Source: Bacillota bacterium (GTDB taxonomy: Bacteria; Bacillota; DTU014). From it: 43,372 bases of DNA. A model generated the notes under the pieces. It had not been told where the DNA came from, ran no database searches, and saw nothing but the letters and a program-made list of their open reading frames with translations. The stretch lies in contig JAAYAB010000178.1 in NCBI GenBank assembly GCA_012719595.1, positions 1 to 43,372 of the forward strand, read 5' to 3'. Of the stretch, positions 8,997 to 17,040 are shown piece after piece; within the stretch, counting starts at the first letter, position 1; every line of letters begins with the position of its first letter. A program made the position numbers and the translations under genes.

Positions 8997-10445
8997 GTGA
9001 ACGTCCTGGGACTGGAGGCGAGCACTTCCTCGGCCAAGGCTCTGGTCTATTCCACAGGGAGCGGAGTCCTTTGCAGCCGTAGTATGCCCTATGGGAAGTC
9101 CACAGGTGACGTAGTGTCACTCGACCCCGAAGGGATGTACGAACCGGTCGTAGAGTGTGCTCGTCTCGCCATTCAGGCGGCAGGTGTTCCGATCGATGCC
9201 ATTGGCCTCTGCGGCATCTGGCACAGCTTGCTGTTGCTTGACCGCAACAGATCTCCGCTGGGACGGATGATGACCTGGGCTGACCGACTGGCAGCCGACT
9301 GTGTGAACGTGCATCGTCAGGACCAACAACTCAGGGATTGGCTCTATCAGCGGTCTGGATGCTATGTCCACAGCATGTATCCTCTGTGGAAATGGAAATG
9401 CATGCGGGAGCGAATGGCGCCAGGCTTGGAGGATGCTCGGTACATCTCATCGCAGCCGGAGTACCTCTTTGAGAGAATGACTGGTGAATCCGCTGTCTCT
9501 CAGAACGTGGCCTCCGGCACCGGGCTCATGAACATACACACTCTGGACTGGGACGATTCGATCCTCGAGTTCGCAGAGCTCAGGCGAGAGAGCCTCTCGC
9601 CGATTTGGGCGTCCGAACACTTGGGCAGGCTGTCGGAAGAAGCGGCCAGGAGGATTGGGATACCCGCTGGCACGCCGGTGGTCATTGCCGGTGCGGACGG
9701 CGCGCTCACTCAGATCGGGTCGGGCGCTCTCAAGAGCGGCAGCATGACCATATCTGTAGGCACCAGCGCAGCCCTGAGGGTGGCGTTCCAAAAGCCTGTC
9801 CTGCCTGAGAACCCATCTACCTGGTGTTACTACACGGCTGAAGGCAAGTGGCTGGCCGGGGCTGCCACATCGGGAGCCGGCAACTGTGTTGAGTGGCTGA
9901 GACAGTCCATGTGCAGGGGAGTCCCGGATCTCGAGTCTCTGAACGTACTGACAGACGAAGTGGACGTCAGGAACGCTCCGATCTTTCTGCCCTTCCTCTA
10001 CGGCGAGCGATGCCCGGGCTGGCACGACAATAGGAGGGGCGGGTTCTTCGGGCTCACCCTCTCACACTCCCTCGGCGACCTGTACTACGCGATCCTCGAG
10101 GGTGTGCTCTTCAACCTGTATCAATGCTACCTGAAGCTGCTGAGCGTAGGCTGCGAACCGGAGCGGATCTACGTGTCTGGCGGCATCATTCGTTCACCCA
10201 AGTGGCTGCAGATGCTGGCAGACATCTTCCAGAGGGAGATCCTTGTTTCGAGCATAAGTGACGCCTCTACCATGGGCGCGATTGCTCTTGCGGCCAAGGC
10301 TATGGGTGAGATCAGCAGCCTGGAGCAATTCCCCGCTGAGGTAGATAGGACAGTGACTCCAGATAGCGGGAAGGCCAGCCTCTATCAGGAGAGGTTTGGC
10401 GAGTACATGGAATGGTACGAGAAGATGTCGGTGCTAGGTGCCTAG
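8997..10445 (+). CDS. FGGY-family carbohydrate kinase, gluconokinase-like
   Basis: Sugar kinase of 482 aa with the two-lobed FGGY architecture. The N-terminal phosphate-binding loop reads GLEASTSSAKALVY, the middle has GADGALTQIGSGALKSGSMT followed by ISVGTSAALR, and the C-terminal adenosine site has YVSGGIIRSPKWLQMLADIF. The GTG start follows a GGAGGA site at 8981-8986 and lies 29 bases after the GH113-like gene. It is followed by 6-phosphogluconate dehydrogenase, so phosphorylation of gluconate or a related aldonate feeding the pentose phosphate path is the simplest reading. FGGY substrates (xylulose, gluconate, others) are hard to tell apart from sequence alone. Confidence 0.85.
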   Translation: MNVLGLEASTSSAKALVYSTGSGVLCSRSMPYGKSTGDVVSLDPEGMYEPVVECARLAIQAAGVPIDAIGLCGIWHSLLLLDRNRSPLGRMMTWADRLAADCVNVHRQDQQLRDWLYQRSGCYVHSMYPLWKWKCMRERMAPGLEDARYISSQPEYLFERMTGESAVSQNVASGTGLMNIHTLDWDDSILEFAELRRESLSPIWASEHLGRLSEEAARRIGIPAGTPVVIAGADGALTQIGSGALKSGSMTISVGTSAALRVAFQKPVLPENPSTWCYYTAEGKWLAGAATSGAGNCVEWLRQSMCRGVPDLESLNVLTDEVDVRNAPIFLPFLYGERCPGWHDNRRGGFFGLTLSHSLGDLYYAILEGVLFNLYQCYLKLLSVGCEPERIYVSGGIIRSPKWLQMLADIFQREILVSSISDASTMGAIALAAKAMGEISSLEQFPAEVDRTVTPDSGKASLYQERFGEYMEWYEKMSVLGA

Positions 10446-10448
10446 AGC

Positions 10449-10600
10449 CCGGCCAGATGCATGGGACCGGGGCAGGTGTATGCGACCGGGCTAGGTGCGT
10501 GGGACCGGGTTAGGTGCATGGGATCGGGTCAAGCGCATGGAACCGGATGGGGTGAATGAGACTGAGTCGGGTGCGTAGCACCGAGTCAGGTGGATCGCAC
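10449..10600. repeat. Regular 19-bp tandem repeat, eight copies, before gnd
   Basis: Eight head-to-tail units each exactly 19 bp long, starting at 10449, 10468, 10487, 10506, 10525, 10544, 10563 and 10582. The consensus is close to CGGGTCAGGTGCATGGGAC. Units differ by several substitutions but no indels, and divergence rises toward the gnd side. It fills nearly the whole gap between the kinase stop and the gnd start. Confidence 0.88.
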
Positions 10601-10625
10601 CGACGTTGAGGCAGGGGGATGTGCG

Positions 10626-12083
10626 ATGCCAAAGAGCGACATTGGCCTGATAGGACTTGGGGTGATGGGACGGAACCTCGCCCTCAACATTGAGTCGAAA
10701 GGATACAGCGTCACCGTATACGATAGGGAGCCTGATGTCACAGAGCGGTTTGTCTCTGAGACAGCGGCGAATCGGCGTATTTCCCCTGCATACAGCTATA
10801 AAGAGCTAGTAGGATCGGTGTCGAGACCTCGCAAGATAATGCTCATGATAAAGGCCGGCGCGCCTGTCGATTCTGTTATCGATCAACTGCTTCCCCTTCT
10901 GGATAACGGAGACATAATCATAGACGGAGGCAACTCCTATTACAGAGACACCGATCGGCGTTACGACCGAGTCTCGGAGCTGGGCCTTTCATACATGGGC
11001 GTGGGAATCAGTGGCGGCGAGTATGGCGCGCTGAATGGTCCGTCGATCATGCCTGGCGGCGATGAGGAGACATACAACTCTGCACTGAAAGAGCTGCTCT
11101 CAGCCATCGCGGCCCAGGCAGAGGACGGTCCCTGCGTGACCTACATAGGGCCTCGATCCGCAGGCCACTATGTCAAGATGGTGCACAACTCGATAGAGTA
11201 CGGGGTCATGCAGGTCATTGCCGAGGCGTACGATGTGATGAGAAAGGTCCTCGGCATGAGTGCAGGGGAGATCAGCGGCACCTTCGCGGAGTGGAACCAG
11301 GAACAGAGTTCATTCCTGATGGAGATCACCGCCGAGGTGCTGGACAGGGCGGACGCTGAGACAGGCCAGCCATTGGTGGACATGATCCTCGACACTGCAG
11401 GGCAGAAGGGAACAGGCAAGTGGGGCGTACAGGACGCCTTTGACTTGGGCGTCGCCGTCCCCACTATCAGCGCGGCGGTTGAGGCCAGAATCATGTCAGC
11501 CATCAAGAGCGAGCGGATGCTCGTGTCCAGCTCGTTCGGCAGGACCGGACTGAGGGATTATGGAATTGGGGCCGTTCGAGGAGCGATCGAAGGCGCCACC
11601 GGATGCGATGCATCCTCGCTGCTGAGAGATCTGAAGGATGCGCTCTACCTCTCAACAGTGATGGCTTACGCAGAAGGAATGAAGATGCTCCAAGTGGCCT
11701 CGAGGGAATACGGCTACGGGCTCAGATGCCATGAGATCGCTCGAATCTGGAAGGCCGGATGTATCATTAGATCTTCACTGCTCCCACGAGTCCAGGAAGC
11801 CTATCTCGAGGATGCAGGCCAAGTCAGTCTGGTCACTACCAGGCAGTTCAGCGGCGACTTCAGGCGCAGAACAGGGGGCTGGCGGAGAGCCGTGATGACC
11901 GCCCTGGCTCATGGAGTCCCGGTTCCGGCCATGAGTGCCGCGCTATCGCACTTTGACAATCTGACAAGTCCATTCCTGTCTGCCAACCTCGTGCAGGCGC
12001 AGAGGGATTACTTCGGCGCGCATACCTATCAGCGGGTCGACCGCGATGGAGTCTTTCACACGGATTGGCTGAAAGGGCGGTAG
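10626..12083 (+). CDS. gnd: 6-phosphogluconate dehydrogenase (decarboxylating)
   Basis: Converts 6-phosphogluconate to ribulose-5-phosphate and CO2 with reduction of NAD(P)+. The 485-aa length is near that of the long GndA form. The Rossmann loop is GLIGLGVMGRNLALNIESKG at the N terminus, followed by IIIDGGNSYYRDT, the signature ISGGEYGALNGPSIMPGG near 128-145, KMVHNSIEYG near 183-192 (the catalytic Lys/His/Asn retained; most homologues have HNG) and the GQKGTGKW loop. The C-terminal tail FGAHTYQRVD...HTDW is typical. ATG 10626 has a GGGGGA site 7 bases before it; an upstream in-frame extension would begin in repeat DNA. It pairs with the gluconokinase-like gene. Confidence 0.96.
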   Translation: MPKSDIGLIGLGVMGRNLALNIESKGYSVTVYDREPDVTERFVSETAANRRISPAYSYKELVGSVSRPRKIMLMIKAGAPVDSVIDQLLPLLDNGDIIIDGGNSYYRDTDRRYDRVSELGLSYMGVGISGGEYGALNGPSIMPGGDEETYNSALKELLSAIAAQAEDGPCVTYIGPRSAGHYVKMVHNSIEYGVMQVIAEAYDVMRKVLGMSAGEISGTFAEWNQEQSSFLMEITAEVLDRADAETGQPLVDMILDTAGQKGTGKWGVQDAFDLGVAVPTISAAVEARIMSAIKSERMLVSSSFGRTGLRDYGIGAVRGAIEGATGCDASSLLRDLKDALYLSTVMAYAEGMKMLQVASREYGYGLRCHEIARIWKAGCIIRSSLLPRVQEAYLEDAGQVSLVTTRQFSGDFRRRTGGWRRAVMTALAHGVPVPAMSAALSHFDNLTSPFLSANLVQAQRDYFGAHTYQRVDRDGVFHTDWLKGR

Positions 12084-12162
12084 CACTGGTCGGTCTCACG
12101 CGTCGCGTTCGCCTCGCCGCTGATAGCAGAGCGCGCTGTCATGCGCCACGGTGTAGGCAGGA

Positions 12163-12179
12163 GCGCAGTGGCACTGCGC
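12163..12179. terminator. Inverted repeat between convergent gnd and EEP genes
   Basis: Perfect 8-base arms GCGCAGTG and CACTGCGC separated by one base lie in the 100-base gap between two convergent genes, just before the minus-strand stop. There is no strong T-tract on either side, so it may act as a bidirectional transcript end only weakly. Confidence 0.4.
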
Positions 12180-12183
12180 CCCC

Positions 12184-12942
12184 TCACTCTTCTTTCCAGC
12201 AAAGATCTGCGTAGATCGGGAAATGGTCAGATGGAAACATCTCGCTGAGCTTTTGTGTTATGACTCCGCCTCGTGTTGGTCTCAAGGAAGGTGAAACCAG
12301 CACGTAGTCGATTCGCACCCTGCCCTGTCCTGTGAAGCCATGCGCTGTGGGGCCAGTTTCGTCTACTGCAGCCAGTGCGTCGATGTAGCCTTTGCACTCT
12401 GTGAACTCCCGAATAACGCCCTCAACCGTATCGTTGAAGTCGCCGGTGATCACGACCCCGTCGATGTCGGCAAACGATCCAACGTGGTTCAGGATGAGTT
12501 CTGCGCTCTTCGCCCGGGCGAGTTCGCTACCGTAGTCGAGATGCGTGTTGACTGCCAGTACTCTCTTGTTGGATTCCTTGCTCTGCAGGAGCGCCCAAGT
12601 CACGATGCGCGTGCAGTGAGTTCCCCAGCTCTTGCTCCCGGGAACGTCTGGCGTTTCTGACAGTTGGAAGTCTCCGTGGTCGAGCAATTTGAAGGCGCTG
12701 GTGCGGAAGAAGATGGAGCAGTGCTCGCCGCCGAGATCTGCCTCGCGGCCACGGCCGACGTCAGTGTATTCGCTCAGCCAGCACCGCAGGTCATCGACCT
12801 GATGGGGGAGTCCTTCCTGAACGCCGAGGATGTCAGGGGCATACTCCTCCAGAACTGATCTAGCGGCAGGCCGTCTGAAGCTCCACGAATTGCCGTTGTC
12901 GCCCGGGTTGTCGTATCTCAAGTTGAAACTCATTACACGCAT
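12184..12942 (-). CDS. Endonuclease/exonuclease/phosphatase (EEP) family protein
   Basis: Cytoplasmic Mg-dependent phosphoesterase fold, 252 aa, with no signal peptide. Motifs of the family are all present: MSFNLRYDNPGD at the N terminus, the metal-binding Glu in ILGVQEG, NTHLDYGS, the ITGDFND catalytic Asp/Asn pair and the terminal SDHFPIYAD. An AGGAGGAAC site lies 7 bases before the ATG. It is the only minus-strand gene in a long run of plus-strand sugar genes, and is divergent from the CDP-alcohol phosphatidyltransferase. EEP members act on DNA, phosphoinositides or sugar/lipid phosphates; the substrate cannot be assigned here. Confidence 0.9.
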   Translation of the reverse strand: MRVMSFNLRYDNPGDNGNSWSFRRPAARSVLEEYAPDILGVQEGLPHQVDDLRCWLSEYTDVGRGREADLGGEHCSIFFRTSAFKLLDHGDFQLSETPDVPGSKSWGTHCTRIVTWALLQSKESNKRVLAVNTHLDYGSELARAKSAELILNHVGSFADIDGVVITGDFNDTVEGVIREFTECKGYIDALAAVDETGPTAHGFTGQGRVRIDYVLVSPSLRPTRGGVITQKLSEMFPSDHFPIYADLCWKEE

Positions 12943-13135
12943 CTGTTGTTCCTCCTACAGCTCTATGTGCATATCGAGGCTTAGTATTGGCTGCATAGAA
13001 TGGTGATTCCTTCTTATGCAGGTATCTGAGTTCGGCGCGGAGAACTCACAGATTCAAGGAGATTGCGCGATTCACTTCCACGGTCGTGAAGGTTACTGCG
13101 CTCTTCGGAGTGTCAGCACGGAGGTGGACCAATCA

Positions 13136-13834
13136 GTGAGCGAGCCAGTAAACGAGATCACAACGGGCGATGCGCATCTACGTGAAGACGGACCTATTCC
13201 GTGGGCTCGCACGGTCGCGGATTTACTGACAATCTCGCGGCTATTGGGTGGAATGGCGCTGGCGGTGATGCCCTGGGAGAAAACCGTCAGTTCGCTGGGC
13301 AGGTTGGTCAAGTACAACCTGCTGCTGTGGAGCACCGATACGGTGGACGGCAAGTTCGCCCGCCGCTCAAACACGCCGCCTTCCTGGATAGGCGAACGAG
13401 ACGTGGTTGTAGACTCAGCTCTGACGCTAGGCACAGGTATCGCGCTTGCCAGGTCGGGCTACCTGCCCGGAAAGCTGGTTGTCCTGTGGCTCGGCGTATG
13501 CTTGGTGCTCTACGCAATCAGGCCGGTTGCGACAACGATACTTGTTTTCATGTTCCCGCTGCAGATCACCGTGCCGGTCATCGCCATCGCTCACGGTTGC
13601 CCAGAAGTGTGGCTGTACCTCGTCTGGGTGGCTGCAGTGGCGATCATGAGCTGGAAAAGGCTCAAGTTTGTCATAGAGTCATTCATCAATGGGCTTCCGG
13701 ACCGGCAGCGGGAATGGATTTGGTCTTGGTTGCCTGTCTGGCTCAGGCTGACTTCAGAGGAGAGGGCGTCCTTTGAGTTGCCGGAAGCTTCGACTGAACC
13801 TGTCCACGACCAGGGATCAGGGTTTTCCGTCTAG
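13136..13834 (+). CDS. CDP-alcohol phosphatidyltransferase family membrane protein
   Basis: Integral membrane enzyme family that transfers a phosphatidyl or phospho-alcohol group from a CDP-activated donor to an alcohol acceptor (232 aa). The diagnostic motif is DTVDGKFAR followed eleven residues later by DVVVD, matching D-x2-D-G-x2-A-R...D-x3-D; the usual Gly eight residues after AR is displaced by one position. Several hydrophobic segments follow (LVVLWLGVCLVLYAI, ITVPVIAIAHG, LYLVWVAAVAIM). GTG 13136 is used because GGAGGTGG lies 9 bases upstream; the frame is open back to an ATG at 13016 that has no binding site. The acceptor is unknown. The gene precedes mannose-6-phosphate isomerase with only 34 bases between. 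Confidence 0.8.
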   Translation: MSEPVNEITTGDAHLREDGPIPWARTVADLLTISRLLGGMALAVMPWEKTVSSLGRLVKYNLLLWSTDTVDGKFARRSNTPPSWIGERDVVVDSALTLGTGIALARSGYLPGKLVVLWLGVCLVLYAIRPVATTILVFMFPLQITVPVIAIAHGCPEVWLYLVWVAAVAIMSWKRLKFVIESFINGLPDRQREWIWSWLPVWLRLTSEERASFELPEASTEPVHDQGSGFSV

Positions 13835-13868
13835 AATGGACGGCGCAGCTTTTCTGGAGGAAGAGATA

Positions 13869-14981
13869 ATGAAGGACGCGTCGGCTCTCAGCCGGCAGCC
13901 TCTGAAACTGTGCACTACCCGCGTTTGGAGAACATACACAGGCGGGAAGCTCATTGACGAGTGGCATGGCTCTGAGAGTCCGTTGGACAGCTACTTCCCT
14001 GAGGAATGGGTATCGTCGCTCGTCACTTCGTACAATCCTCGTGCTGGCAATGACACACGTGAGGGACTGAGTCAGCTCGAGTACAACGGCGAGAGACTGT
14101 ATCTCAAGGATCTGATCGACAGCGATCCAGTCGCCTTCCTCGGCCGCAGGCATGTCGAGCGCTTTGGAAAAGTCACAGGTGTTCTGATCAAGGTTCTCGA
14201 CTCGGCTGAACGTCTTGCCATTCAGGTCCACCCTGATAAAGCCGCTGCTAAGAGACTCTTTCATTCGGACTACGGAAAGACGGAGGCTTGGTTCATACTG
14301 GGCGGACGCACTATTGGAGCTGAGCCCCCGTATGTGTTGCTTGGGTTCAAGCCGGGGGTCACGAGACGCGACTGGCAGCGCCTGTTTGAGGTTCAGGACG
14401 TTCAAGGAATGATGGATGCGCTGCACAAGATCTATGTCAGGCCGGGCGACGTGTATCTCGTCGAAGGCGGTGTACCGCACGCCATCGGACCTGGGTGCTT
14501 CCTCATCGAGATTCAGGAACCGACGGACTACACGATCAGGGTCGAGAGGCGCACGCCCGGAGGCCTGGATCTACAAGATGAACTGTGCCACCAAGGACTT
14601 GGCTTTGATACGATGTTTGACTGCTTCCACTATGAAGGCGTCGAGAGGTCGGAACTGCTGGAGAGGTACTGCCTCACCTCGCCGCCTGCCTCCACAGGCA
14701 GCCACAACTCCAGGCAGACTCTGATCGGCCCTGACAGGACGCAGGTTTTCTCCATGGATCGCGTCGAGGTTGGTTCTGAGCTGAGCATCGACACGGAGCA
14801 CAGCTTCTCCAGCCTCATAGTCGTCTCAGGCAGCGGCAGGCTGTACTACGAGGACGGATACCTTGACGTGGTTAGGGGAGATCAGCTCTTTGTGCCGAAT
14901 GGAGTGAGAGAGTTCGTGTGCCAGAACTCCGGCGACAGCGCCATGGTCCTGGTGCAGTGCTACCCGCCGAGTTCGGGGTAG
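13869..14981 (+). CDS. manA: Mannose-6-phosphate isomerase, class I-like
   Basis: Zinc-dependent isomerase interconverting mannose-6-phosphate and fructose-6-phosphate (370 aa). Visible features are the metal-site segment AIQVHPDKAAAKRLF, YGKTEAWFIL, the EGGVPHAIGPGCFLIEIQEP block containing further ligands and the active-site TDYTIRVE with Arg, and a C-terminal cupin-like SLIVVSGSGRLYY...GDQLFVPNG. ATG 13869 is chosen because TGGAGGAAG ends 6-7 bases upstream; the open frame extends back over the preceding gene. It links the mannoside hydrolase and phosphorylase genes to glycolysis, though a mannose kinase or phosphomannomutase is not in view. Confidence 0.92.
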   Translation: MKDASALSRQPLKLCTTRVWRTYTGGKLIDEWHGSESPLDSYFPEEWVSSLVTSYNPRAGNDTREGLSQLEYNGERLYLKDLIDSDPVAFLGRRHVERFGKVTGVLIKVLDSAERLAIQVHPDKAAAKRLFHSDYGKTEAWFILGGRTIGAEPPYVLLGFKPGVTRRDWQRLFEVQDVQGMMDALHKIYVRPGDVYLVEGGVPHAIGPGCFLIEIQEPTDYTIRVERRTPGGLDLQDELCHQGLGFDTMFDCFHYEGVERSELLERYCLTSPPASTGSHNSRQTLIGPDRTQVFSMDRVEVGSELSIDTEHSFSSLIVVSGSGRLYYEDGYLDVVRGDQLFVPNGVREFVCQNSGDSAMVLVQCYPPSSG

Positions 14982-14985
14982 TCAG

Positions 14986-15003
14986 CACCCCTTGCTTGGG
15001 GTG
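14986..15003 (+). terminator. Short hairpin after manA
   Basis: CACCCC and GGGGTG arms around a six-base loop begin 5 bases after the manA stop. No T-run follows, so termination is only suggested. The following 110 bases contain two loose copies of a unit with core GCAACGGATGCCGTGAGG (about 15002 and 15062), without a gene. Confidence 0.35.
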
Positions 15004-15162
15004 CAACGGATGCCGTGAGGCCCCAACAGACGTGTTGACACTGCAGCGAGTGCATCTGGGTGGCAATGGATGCGTGAGGGCTTCGTGCTCTTGGACTATA
15101 TGGGGGCTACATGGGCTGCCATGTCAGTCACCAGGTAGTATTTTGTAAGAGGTGATAGAACT

Positions 15163-15909
15163 GTGAATCTGATAGTCAAGGAGAGCTACGATGAACTGTC
15201 CAGGTACGTGGCAGGCGAGATCGCCGCGTTGTTGCGGGGCAACCCACAGGCGGTCTTGTGCCTGCCAACTGGAAACACACCCGTAGGAACCTACCAGGAG
15301 CTGGTTCGGCTCCACAAAGAGGGGCGCGTTAGCTTCGCCCAGTGCACAGTGTTCAACCTCGACGAGTATTACCCGATTGACCCAAGTGACCCGAACAGCT
15401 ATCGGAGCTTCATGAGGAAAAACCTCTTTGATCACGTTGACATACGGCCCGGGTCTGCAAACATCCCGAATGGTGAGGCGAAGGATGCAGATGAGGAGTG
15501 CAGGCTCTACGAGCAGAAGATCCGCAACTCCGGCGGGATAGACCTGGCTCTGTTAGGAATAGGGCGCAACGGCCACATTGGGTTCAATGAGCCTGACCGG
15601 GAGCTGCTGCTCGAGACCCATGTGGTGACTCTCACGGAATCGACCCTGCAGGCCAACTGCGAACCCTTCGGTTCTATCGAAGCCATGCCCAAGCAGGCCC
15701 TGACAATGGGACTCGGGACGATCATGTCTGCAAAGCGGATCATAGTGATCGCCTCCGGTGCGAGCAAGAAGTTCGCTGTCGAGAAGATGTTGAGCTCAAG
15801 GATCACAACCGATGTTCCTGCGACTCTGTTGCAGCTGCACCCGGATGTGACCCTGGTGATAGATAAGGCTGTAGGCGTTTCGTCGGAGGGAACAAGATGG
15901 ACAAGATGA
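15163..15909 (+). CDS. nagB: Glucosamine-6-phosphate deaminase
   Basis: Converts glucosamine-6-phosphate to fructose-6-phosphate and ammonia (248 aa). Family motifs are LCLPTGNTPVGTYQEL at residues about 31-46, FNLDEYYPI (catalytic Asp), and the signature LLGIGRNGHIGFNEP near 125-139 with the catalytic His. The late ALTMGLGTIMSAKRI block, typical of NagB, is present. The GTG start follows an AAGAGGTGATAG leader. The 3' end overlaps the next URO-D-like gene by 13 bases, indicating coupled translation. With GH130 and sulfatase genes nearby this points to a GlcNAc-containing glycan; no nagA deacetylase is present in the window. Confidence 0.95.
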   Translation: MNLIVKESYDELSRYVAGEIAALLRGNPQAVLCLPTGNTPVGTYQELVRLHKEGRVSFAQCTVFNLDEYYPIDPSDPNSYRSFMRKNLFDHVDIRPGSANIPNGEAKDADEECRLYEQKIRNSGGIDLALLGIGRNGHIGFNEPDRELLLETHVVTLTESTLQANCEPFGSIEAMPKQALTMGLGTIMSAKRIIVIASGASKKFAVEKMLSSRITTDVPATLLQLHPDVTLVIDKAVGVSSEGTRWTR

Positions 15910-16979
15910 CAAGCATCGAGAGAATGACCAACATACTGGCACGCAAGCCGGTTGACAGAATCGGCTTGTATGAACACTTCTGGGGAGACACCCTGACGAA
16001 GTGGAAGTCGGCCGGGCACCTGTCAGGCAGTGAAAACCTCGCCGATCACTTCGGCTACGACATGGAGGAAGCATGGGTCTTCAACATGATGGCTGACCCG
16101 GACTTCGTGCCTGAGGTCATTGAGGAGACCGAGGAGACCATCCTTTTGAAGGACGGCAACGGAGCCTTTCTCCGAAGACACAAACTGCACGACTCCACCC
16201 CGGAACATGTCGACTTCACCGTGAAGGACAGAACTGCGTGGGAGGAGCTAATCAAGCCCAAACTCAAGCCCGACAGGAAGAGGATCAACTTCGAAGGCTA
16301 CCGCCGGGCGAAGAACCATGCCAGGGAGAAGCAGCGCTTCTTTGTGTGGTCAGGCACCAATGTCTTCGAGCTCATGCATCCTCTCTGCGGGCACGAGTAC
16401 ATGCTCATGGGCATGGGGCTTGATCCCGACTGGGTGAAGGACATGGTCAGGGTCTATGCACAGCTCACGATCGATTTGCAGGAGATCCTCTTCTCTGAGG
16501 AAGGCAAGCCGGACGGGATATGGTACTATGAGGACATGGGCTTCAAGCAGAGGCCGTTCATGTCGCCCGCAATGTACAAGGAGATCATCCAGCCAGGGCA
16601 CATCATGACGATCGACTATGCGAAATCCCTCGGCTTGCCTGTCATCATGCATTCGTGCGGGTACGTGGAGCCTCTGGTCGGAGGAATGATTGAGGCGGGG
16701 ATTGACTGTCTTCAGGTCATTGAGGTTAAGGCGGGAATGGATCTGCTGAAGCTCTACCGTGACTATGGTGACAGGCTGTCTTTCATGGGCGGAATCGATG
16801 TGCGTGAGCTCTACACCAATGACCTTAGCAGAGTGGATGCAGAGCTGGAGGCGAAGATCCCAATAGTGAAGGGCAACTACGGATACGCCCTGCACAGCGA
16901 TCACTCGATTCCGGATACAGTGAACTACGAGACCTATCGCCACTTTGTCGATAGGGGATTAGCTATGGGCACGTACTAG
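15897..16979 (+). CDS. Uroporphyrinogen decarboxylase-like protein, HSCG type
   Basis: Second URO-D/methyltransferase superfamily protein of the window (360 aa), out of frame with and overlapping nagB by 13 bases. It starts MTSIERMTNILARKPVDRIG-like, typical of the family. It contains GIWYYEDMGFKQRPFMSP in the middle, then VIMHSCGYVEPL at about residues 249-260, where His-x-Cys matches the zinc ligands of corrinoid/coenzyme M methyltransferases of the MtaA/MtbA type. The C-terminal ALHSDHSIP block is also a family feature. Its tight coupling to nagB ties it to sugar catabolism. Demethylation of an O-methylated sugar is one possibility, but unproven. Confidence 0.87.
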   Translation: MDKMTSIERMTNILARKPVDRIGLYEHFWGDTLTKWKSAGHLSGSENLADHFGYDMEEAWVFNMMADPDFVPEVIEETEETILLKDGNGAFLRRHKLHDSTPEHVDFTVKDRTAWEELIKPKLKPDRKRINFEGYRRAKNHAREKQRFFVWSGTNVFELMHPLCGHEYMLMGMGLDPDWVKDMVRVYAQLTIDLQEILFSEEGKPDGIWYYEDMGFKQRPFMSPAMYKEIIQPGHIMTIDYAKSLGLPVIMHSCGYVEPLVGGMIEAGIDCLQVIEVKAGMDLLKLYRDYGDRLSFMGGIDVRELYTNDLSRVDAELEAKIPIVKGNYGYALHSDHSIPDTVNYETYRHFVDRGLAMGTY

Positions 16980-16982
16980 ATC

Positions 16983-17040
16983 ACAAGCAGCACGATCAGA
17001 AACACGATCAGCACGCAACAAGAGACGGAGGAACAACAAC
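16983..17040. repeat. Short direct repeat and RBS before the sulfatase
   Basis: The 61-base gap contains ACGATCAG twice (near 16992 and 17003) and CAGCACG twice, then a GACGGAGGAAC ribosome binding site 8-9 bases before the sulfatase ATG. It is a small example of the repeat-filled gaps of this window. Confidence 0.45.

Noticed and set aside
10449-10600. CRISPR array
   Set aside because: Units are contiguous 19-bp tandem repeats with no spacers, and no cas gene is nearby.
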